A stretch of DNA of 64,000 nt, from NCBI GenBank assembly GCA_900550235.1, contig URRQ01000008.1, positions 3,390 to 67,389 of the forward strand, in the 5' to 3' direction. Origin of the DNA: an uncultured Lachnospiraceae bacterium. Its GTDB lineage: Bacteria; Bacillota; Clostridia; Lachnospirales; Lachnospiraceae. Position 1 is the first letter of the stretch; each line of letters opens with the position of its first letter. A program made the position numbers and the translations under genes. This document shows positions 60,891-64,000 of the stretch, one piece after another. The notes below the pieces were generated by a model that was not told the origin of the DNA, made no database searches, and saw only the letters and a list, made by a program, of their open reading frames with translations.

Positions 60891-61400
60891 ATGAATAGTA
60901 CAATGAAAAAAAGATGGATTTCATTATATGTAGAAAATCAGGTTGGTGTTCTTCCTAAGATCTCAGGATTATTTGCGGGAAAACTTTACAACTTGGAAAG
61001 TTTGACGGTAGGAACGACGGAAGATCCGACAATTTCTCGTATGACAATTGAGACGGTAAGTGATGACGAAACTTTTGAGCAGATTAAGAAACAATTAAAT
61101 AAATTTGTAGAAGTTATTAAAGTGATTGATTTTACAAATAGCGAAGTTTGTATGAAAGAACTTCTCTATGTAAAAGTGAAAAAATGTACAAGAGAAGATA
61201 AGGAAGAATTGTTCCAGATTGCACAATCCTTCCAGGCGAAGATTATCGATTATGGAAAAGACAGCCTTCTTCTTGAATTTGTACAGACCGCTTCGAGAAA
61301 TGATGCTTTGATCAAGCTGATGAAAGAGGAATTTCAGACGATAGAAGTGGTAAGAGGAGGAAGCGTCGGAATAGAAGCAATCAGTGTAGCAGAAAGATAA
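60891..61400 (+). CDS. ilvN: Acetolactate synthase, small (regulatory) subunit
   Basis: IlvN carries the ACT domain that gives valine feedback inhibition. The 169-residue protein begins RWISLYVENQVGVLPKISGLFAGKLYNLESLTVG, which is the ACT domain, and continues to ISRMTIET and QLNKFVEVIKVIDF. The C-terminal domain is ELLYVKVKK...EFVQTASRNDALIKLMKE. GGAGGG precedes the ATG, 13 bases after ilvB. ilvC, ilvD and leu genes are not in the window. Confidence 0.94.
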   Translation: MNSTMKKRWISLYVENQVGVLPKISGLFAGKLYNLESLTVGTTEDPTISRMTIETVSDDETFEQIKKQLNKFVEVIKVIDFTNSEVCMKELLYVKVKKCTREDKEELFQIAQSFQAKIIDYGKDSLLLEFVQTASRNDALIKLMKEEFQTIEVVRGGSVGIEAISVAER

Positions 61401-61416
61401 AAAACAGAGCACACTC

Positions 61417-61445
61417 TTGAATTTAATGCTTTACCGTATTATAAT
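61417..61445 (+). promoter_or_regulatory. Sigma-A promoter for ilvE
   Basis: TTGAAT (61417-61422), 17 bases, TATAAT (61440-61445). Confidence 0.75.
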
Positions 61446-61489
61446 AAACAGAAATAGCAAATCTTTTATAGTAGACGGAGGGCGAGACG

Positions 61490-62515
61490 ATGGCAAAGAA
61501 GAATATAGACTGGGGCAATATCGGATTTGGATATATGCAGACAGAGCAGAGATATGTGGCGAATTATAAAAACGGTGCATGGGAGAAAGGCGGTCTTACA
61601 ACAGATGCAAATGTGGTGTTGAATGAATGTGCGGGAGTTCTTCAGTATGCACAGACTGTATTCGAAGGTTTGAAAGCATATACAACGGAAGATGGACATA
61701 TCGTAACATTTCGTCCGGACTTGAATGCAAAGAGAATGGTAGACAGCGCCAAGAGACTAGAGATGCCTCCATTTCCGGAAGAGAAATTTATGGAAGCTTT
61801 GGAGCAGGTTGTAGTTGCGAATGCAGACTATGTACCTCCATATGGTTCCGGCGCTACATTATATATCAGACCGTATCTGTTTGGAACGAATCCGGTGATT
61901 GGGGTAAAACCGGCGGACGAGTACCAGTTCCGTATTTTTGTGACTCCGGTAGGTCCGTACTTTAAAGGCGGAGCCAAGCCAATTACACTTCGTGTCTGTG
62001 ATTATGACCGTGCAGCGCCTCGCGGAACAGGACATATCAAAGCAGGACTTAACTATGCAATGAGTCTGTATGCAATTATGGAAGCTCACCGACAGGGATT
62101 TGATGAGAATATGTATTTGGATTCCGCTACAAGAACGAAGGTGGAAGAGACCGGTGGGGCGAACTTTATCTTTATAACAAAAGATAATAAACTGGTAACA
62201 CCGAAATCTGATACGATTCTTCCGTCCATTACAAGACGATCTCTTGTGTATGTGGCAAAAGAATATTTGGGAATGGAGGTAGAAGAGAGAGAAGTTCTCT
62301 TCGAAGAGGTCAAAGATTTTGCAGAGTGTGGGCTTTGCGGAACAGCGGCTGTGATTTCTCCGGTTGGTAAAATTGTGGATCATGGAGAAGAAATTTGCTT
62401 CCCAAGTGGAATGGAAGAGATGGGACCGGTTACAAAGAAACTATATGATACACTCACAGGTATTCAAATGGGACATATTGAAGCACCGGAAGGTTGGATA
62501 AAAGTAATCAAATAA
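61490..62515 (+). CDS. ilvE: Branched-chain amino acid aminotransferase
   Basis: IlvE transfers amino groups to the 2-oxo acids of Val, Leu and Ile. The 341-residue protein is of the fold IV, eukaryote-like (BCAT group II) type: IDWGNIGFGYMQTEQRYVANYKNG, LQYAQTVFEGLKAY, RPDLNAKRMVDSAKRLEMP and LYIRPYLFGTNPVIGV. The PLP-lysine region is GTGHIKAGLNYAMSL, and GLCGTAAVISPVGKI lies near the end. GGAGGG precedes the ATG. It has its own promoter and terminator after ilvBN. Confidence 0.95.
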   Translation: MAKKNIDWGNIGFGYMQTEQRYVANYKNGAWEKGGLTTDANVVLNECAGVLQYAQTVFEGLKAYTTEDGHIVTFRPDLNAKRMVDSAKRLEMPPFPEEKFMEALEQVVVANADYVPPYGSGATLYIRPYLFGTNPVIGVKPADEYQFRIFVTPVGPYFKGGAKPITLRVCDYDRAAPRGTGHIKAGLNYAMSLYAIMEAHRQGFDENMYLDSATRTKVEETGGANFIFITKDNKLVTPKSDTILPSITRRSLVYVAKEYLGMEVEEREVLFEEVKDFAECGLCGTAAVISPVGKIVDHGEEICFPSGMEEMGPVTKKLYDTLTGIQMGHIEAPEGWIKVIK

Positions 62516-62526
62516 AGAAAAGAGAG

Positions 62527-62579
62527 AAATCTCCTTGTGAAATAGGAAAAGCCAGACCTATTCTGCAAGGAGATTTTTT
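62527..62579 (+). terminator. Terminator after ilvE
   Basis: AAATCTCCTTG (62527-62537) pairs with CAAGGAGATTT (62566-62576), with an inner AATAGG/CCTATT stem, and T to 62579. Confidence 0.9.
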
Positions 62580-62590
62580 AGTGGAATGTA

Positions 62591-62618
62591 TTGACAAATA
62601 TCGTAGAAGTGATATATT
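62591..62618 (+). promoter_or_regulatory. Sigma-A promoter for the 62.7-kb gene
   Basis: TTGACA (62591-62596), 16 bases, TATATT (62613-62618). The start point would be just before the heptad repeats. Confidence 0.6.
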
Positions 62619-62632
62619 GAATTTATAAATCG

Positions 62633-62660
62633 TAAGTAGTAAGTAATAAGTGACAAGTGA
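62633..62660 (+). repeat. Four tandem 7-bp repeats in a leader
   Basis: TAAGTAG, TAAGTAA, TAAGTGA, CAAGTGA follow each other without gaps, then an A-rich run. The array lies between the promoter and the start codon of the next gene. Confidence 0.7.
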
Positions 62661-62687
62661 TAAAAAAGAGACGAAGGAGGAATCGGA

Positions 62688-63578
62688 ATGAAGGATTGGA
62701 AATTGTCGGAACAATATGCCATTGTTGCTTTAAATGGATTAGAGAGTTTACATGCTTCCATGGCAAAGGATGCAGTATTACGTGGGATTGCAGCAGCAAA
62801 GGTGTTAGAACCATATATCGGGGAAGAGGATTCCGTATTTCTTACAAAATTAGAGGAGGCAGTAGAACGAGCGAAGTCAATTAAGAAAAAGGAAGAAAAA
62901 GAATTGGAAGAAGAGATGGCTTCGGTTTTAAAAGCGGAAGGTGTGTTGGAGATTGTACCGGATCTTCTCGGTTGTGATATGGATTATTATACGAGCGGTG
63001 TGGAATTGAAAGCATATCGAAGTGAGGAATCTGTGTATTTGAGGATACGTGAAGAATTACGCGCAGAGACCTTAGAAGAAGGAGAGATTTCAAGAGAGTG
63101 TGCGTTACTCTTGTGGCTTTTTAGAGAAAGCGGCTGTATCCATGATTTGTTTTCTGTAGAAGAACAGAACAAAGTGCAGCGAAGAATGTTAGATATGGCG
63201 GCGCAGGAGCCTATAGTACAGGAATTATGGCAGAGTGAATTTTATAGTGCAGTAGAAAAGTTTGTAGAGAAATTTTTAAGAATAAAAAGAAATCTTTTTA
63301 AGAACCCATATTTGCAAGGGGTGAATTTAGTGTTTCCATTTTTAGAAAGAAGAAGTGCGATTTTTATTGACTTTGTCGTGTTTGGTACTGATGTGAAGTC
63401 GAGAAGAATTGCAGTCATGGAGCATCTTGTAAGCTTTGGACATTATGTAGAAGAAGTAAAATTGGGAAGTGAGACTCTTTTGAAAATAGATAATGCATAT
63501 TATCGGATTGTTCCGGGAACACGTACGGCATATAAGGTGCCGATTCAAGGGGCAAGCCTGGTTCCGGTATATTGGTAA
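62688..63578 (+). CDS. Unrecognised 296-residue protein
   Basis: I do not recognise a family. The protein is soluble, mainly helical and charged. Residues 1-60 hold a hydrophobic helix pattern LSEQYAIVALNGLESLHASMAKDAVLRGIAAAKVL, residues 60-80 are a Lys/Glu helix, and residues about 195-296 are more strand-like, starting KNPYLQGVNLVFPFLERRSAIFIDFVVF. The first part and the leucine-rich helices bring GPP34-like proteins to mind, but key loops do not match. AAGGAGG precedes the ATG. A small MerR-type regulator gene follows within 25 bases, suggesting a two-gene unit. Confidence 0.65.
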   Translation: MKDWKLSEQYAIVALNGLESLHASMAKDAVLRGIAAAKVLEPYIGEEDSVFLTKLEEAVERAKSIKKKEEKELEEEMASVLKAEGVLEIVPDLLGCDMDYYTSGVELKAYRSEESVYLRIREELRAETLEEGEISRECALLLWLFRESGCIHDLFSVEEQNKVQRRMLDMAAQEPIVQELWQSEFYSAVEKFVEKFLRIKRNLFKNPYLQGVNLVFPFLERRSAIFIDFVVFGTDVKSRRIAVMEHLVSFGHYVEEVKLGSETLLKIDNAYYRIVPGTRTAYKVPIQGASLVPVYW

Positions 63579-63601
63579 TAGAAGAGAAAAGAGTGAAGGA
63601 A

Positions 63602-63877
63602 ATGTCAAGACAAAGAAGTATGGAAAAAATTCTCGCCTCTGAATATGTGACGATTGGAGAATTGGTAAGATTGACGGGAGTACGTTACAGTACGTTGAAA
63701 TTTTATACCGAAGAAGGAATGCTTCCTTTTGAACAGGAGGAAGAAAACCTGACGAGACGATATCGAAGAGAAGAGAGTGTTATTTTAATTGAAAAGATTC
63801 GGAATCTACGGCAGGAAGGAAAATCTGTTCCGGAGATAAAAGAAATGCTACTTGAGTTTCCGCAAAATGTAATTTAA
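63602..63877 (+). CDS. Small MerR-type DNA-binding regulator
   Basis: The 91-residue product contains a winged-helix of the MerR type: VTIGELVRLTGVRYSTLKFYTEEGMLPFEQEEENLTRRYRREESVILIEKIRNLRQEGKSVPEIKEMLLEF. It has the HTH, the FYTEEGMLP turn and the wing with RRYRRE. There is no C-terminal ligand domain, so it is a stand-alone DNA-binding domain. The start is uncertain: ATG 63602 has AAGGA very close; GTG 63593 is an alternative. It is 23 bases after the unrecognised gene. Confidence 0.75.
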   Translation: MSRQRSMEKILASEYVTIGELVRLTGVRYSTLKFYTEEGMLPFEQEEENLTRRYRREESVILIEKIRNLRQEGKSVPEIKEMLLEFPQNVI

Positions 63878-64000
63878 ACATAAATGACTTCTCCTAAAGC
63901 ACCAATCTGCCCAATTTTAATGAATCAAGAACGGCAGTATTCAGGATTAAAGGCACTTTAATAAGCCCCGCCGGAACCGGACTTTGGGAGAGTTATGCTT
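63878..64000. other. Right flank without an assigned gene
   Basis: These 123 bases contain no ribosome site, terminator or RNA that I can identify. Short frames stay open to the window edge on both strands (forward, from about 63907, ...RTAVFRIKGTLISPAG...), so a partial gene or element may begin here; it cannot be judged from this end. Confidence 0.3.

Noticed and set aside
63878..64000. Riboswitch or mobile-element end at the right edge
   Set aside because: I compared it by eye with common riboswitch cores (cobalamin, TPP, lysine, SAM, FMN, THF, guanidine) and saw no match. Open frames to the edge exist on both strands but are too short to judge.
1..64000. CRISPR arrays, insertion sequences, prophage or integrated elements
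   Set aside because: No spaced direct repeats, transposase or integrase genes or terminal inverted repeats were found; gene content and codon style are uniform.

Overview
The window is chromosomal core DNA of a low-GC, spore-forming Gram-positive anaerobe, most likely a Lachnospiraceae (Clostridium cluster XIVa) species. The grounds are the SCIFF peptide and its radical SAM maturase beside secDF-recJ-apt-rel, the cotJABC spore-coat genes, spoIIGA-sigE-sigG directly after the division cluster, spoVT, and strong GGAGG ribosome sites with frequent GTG/TTG starts. I see no insertion sequence, prophage, CRISPR array or rRNA. One tRNA gene (Gly, anticodon GCC) is present.

Layout. 1-9.1 kb: envelope genes (UDP-galactopyranose mutase cut by the window edge, an LCP ligase, a cohesin-like membrane protein with an aspartate-rich tail, an HtrA protease, and a secreted protein/lipoprotein pair) and the reverse-strand cotJ operon. 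9.2-11.7 kb: a stand-alone FtsW/RodA paralogue, a DegV protein and a small membrane protein. 11.8-23.3 kb: the dcw cluster mraZ-rsmH-ftsL-pbp-spoVD-mraY-murD-ftsW-ftsQ-ftsZ, starting with a promoter and a 10-bp-period MraZ operator. 23.4-27.6 kb: spoIIGA-sigE, a beta-CASP metallo-beta-lactamase protein, sigG. 27.7-34.7 kb: HAD phosphatase, small proteins, pth-mfd, prsA, yqeY. 34.9-37.0 kb: a NeuD-like/NahK-like fusion with a HAD partner. 37.0-48.8 kb: spoVT, a TIGR04086-type membrane protein, scfA-scfB (SCIFF), secDF, recJ, apt, rel, an MBL hydrolase and hemZ. 48.8-54.8 kb: hisS-aspS, cysK, glycerate kinase, a LUD protein. 54.9-63.9 kb: tRNA-Gly, ddl, thyA-folA-MATE, ilvB-ilvN, ilvE, an unrecognised protein and a MerR-type regulator.

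The observation I rate highest concerns sporulation-linked genes embedded among housekeeping genes. The starts of spoVD, spoVT and the TIGR04086 gene each lie in the 3' arm of a terminator-like hairpin whose 3' arm holds the ribosome-binding site. In each case a plausible sigma-E or sigma-G promoter is placed so that transcription would begin in the hairpin loop. Read-through RNA from upstream genes would fold, terminate and hide the ribosome site; RNA made by the sporulation sigma factor would lack the 5' arm and be translatable. sigG has a related 23-bp hairpin covering both its Shine-Dalgarno and ATG. After spoVD, a near-consensus sigma-A promoter restarts transcription for mraY. The genes for sigma-E and sigma-G are in the same window. 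This is an inference from sequence; mapped 5' ends would settle it.

Other points: a promoter-terminator pair in front of ilvB that would make a short attenuated leader; a terminator between scfA and scfB; a KTG-to-KTA change in SpoVD; the NeuD-NahK fusion; and four tandem heptads in the leader of the unrecognised gene at 62.7 kb.
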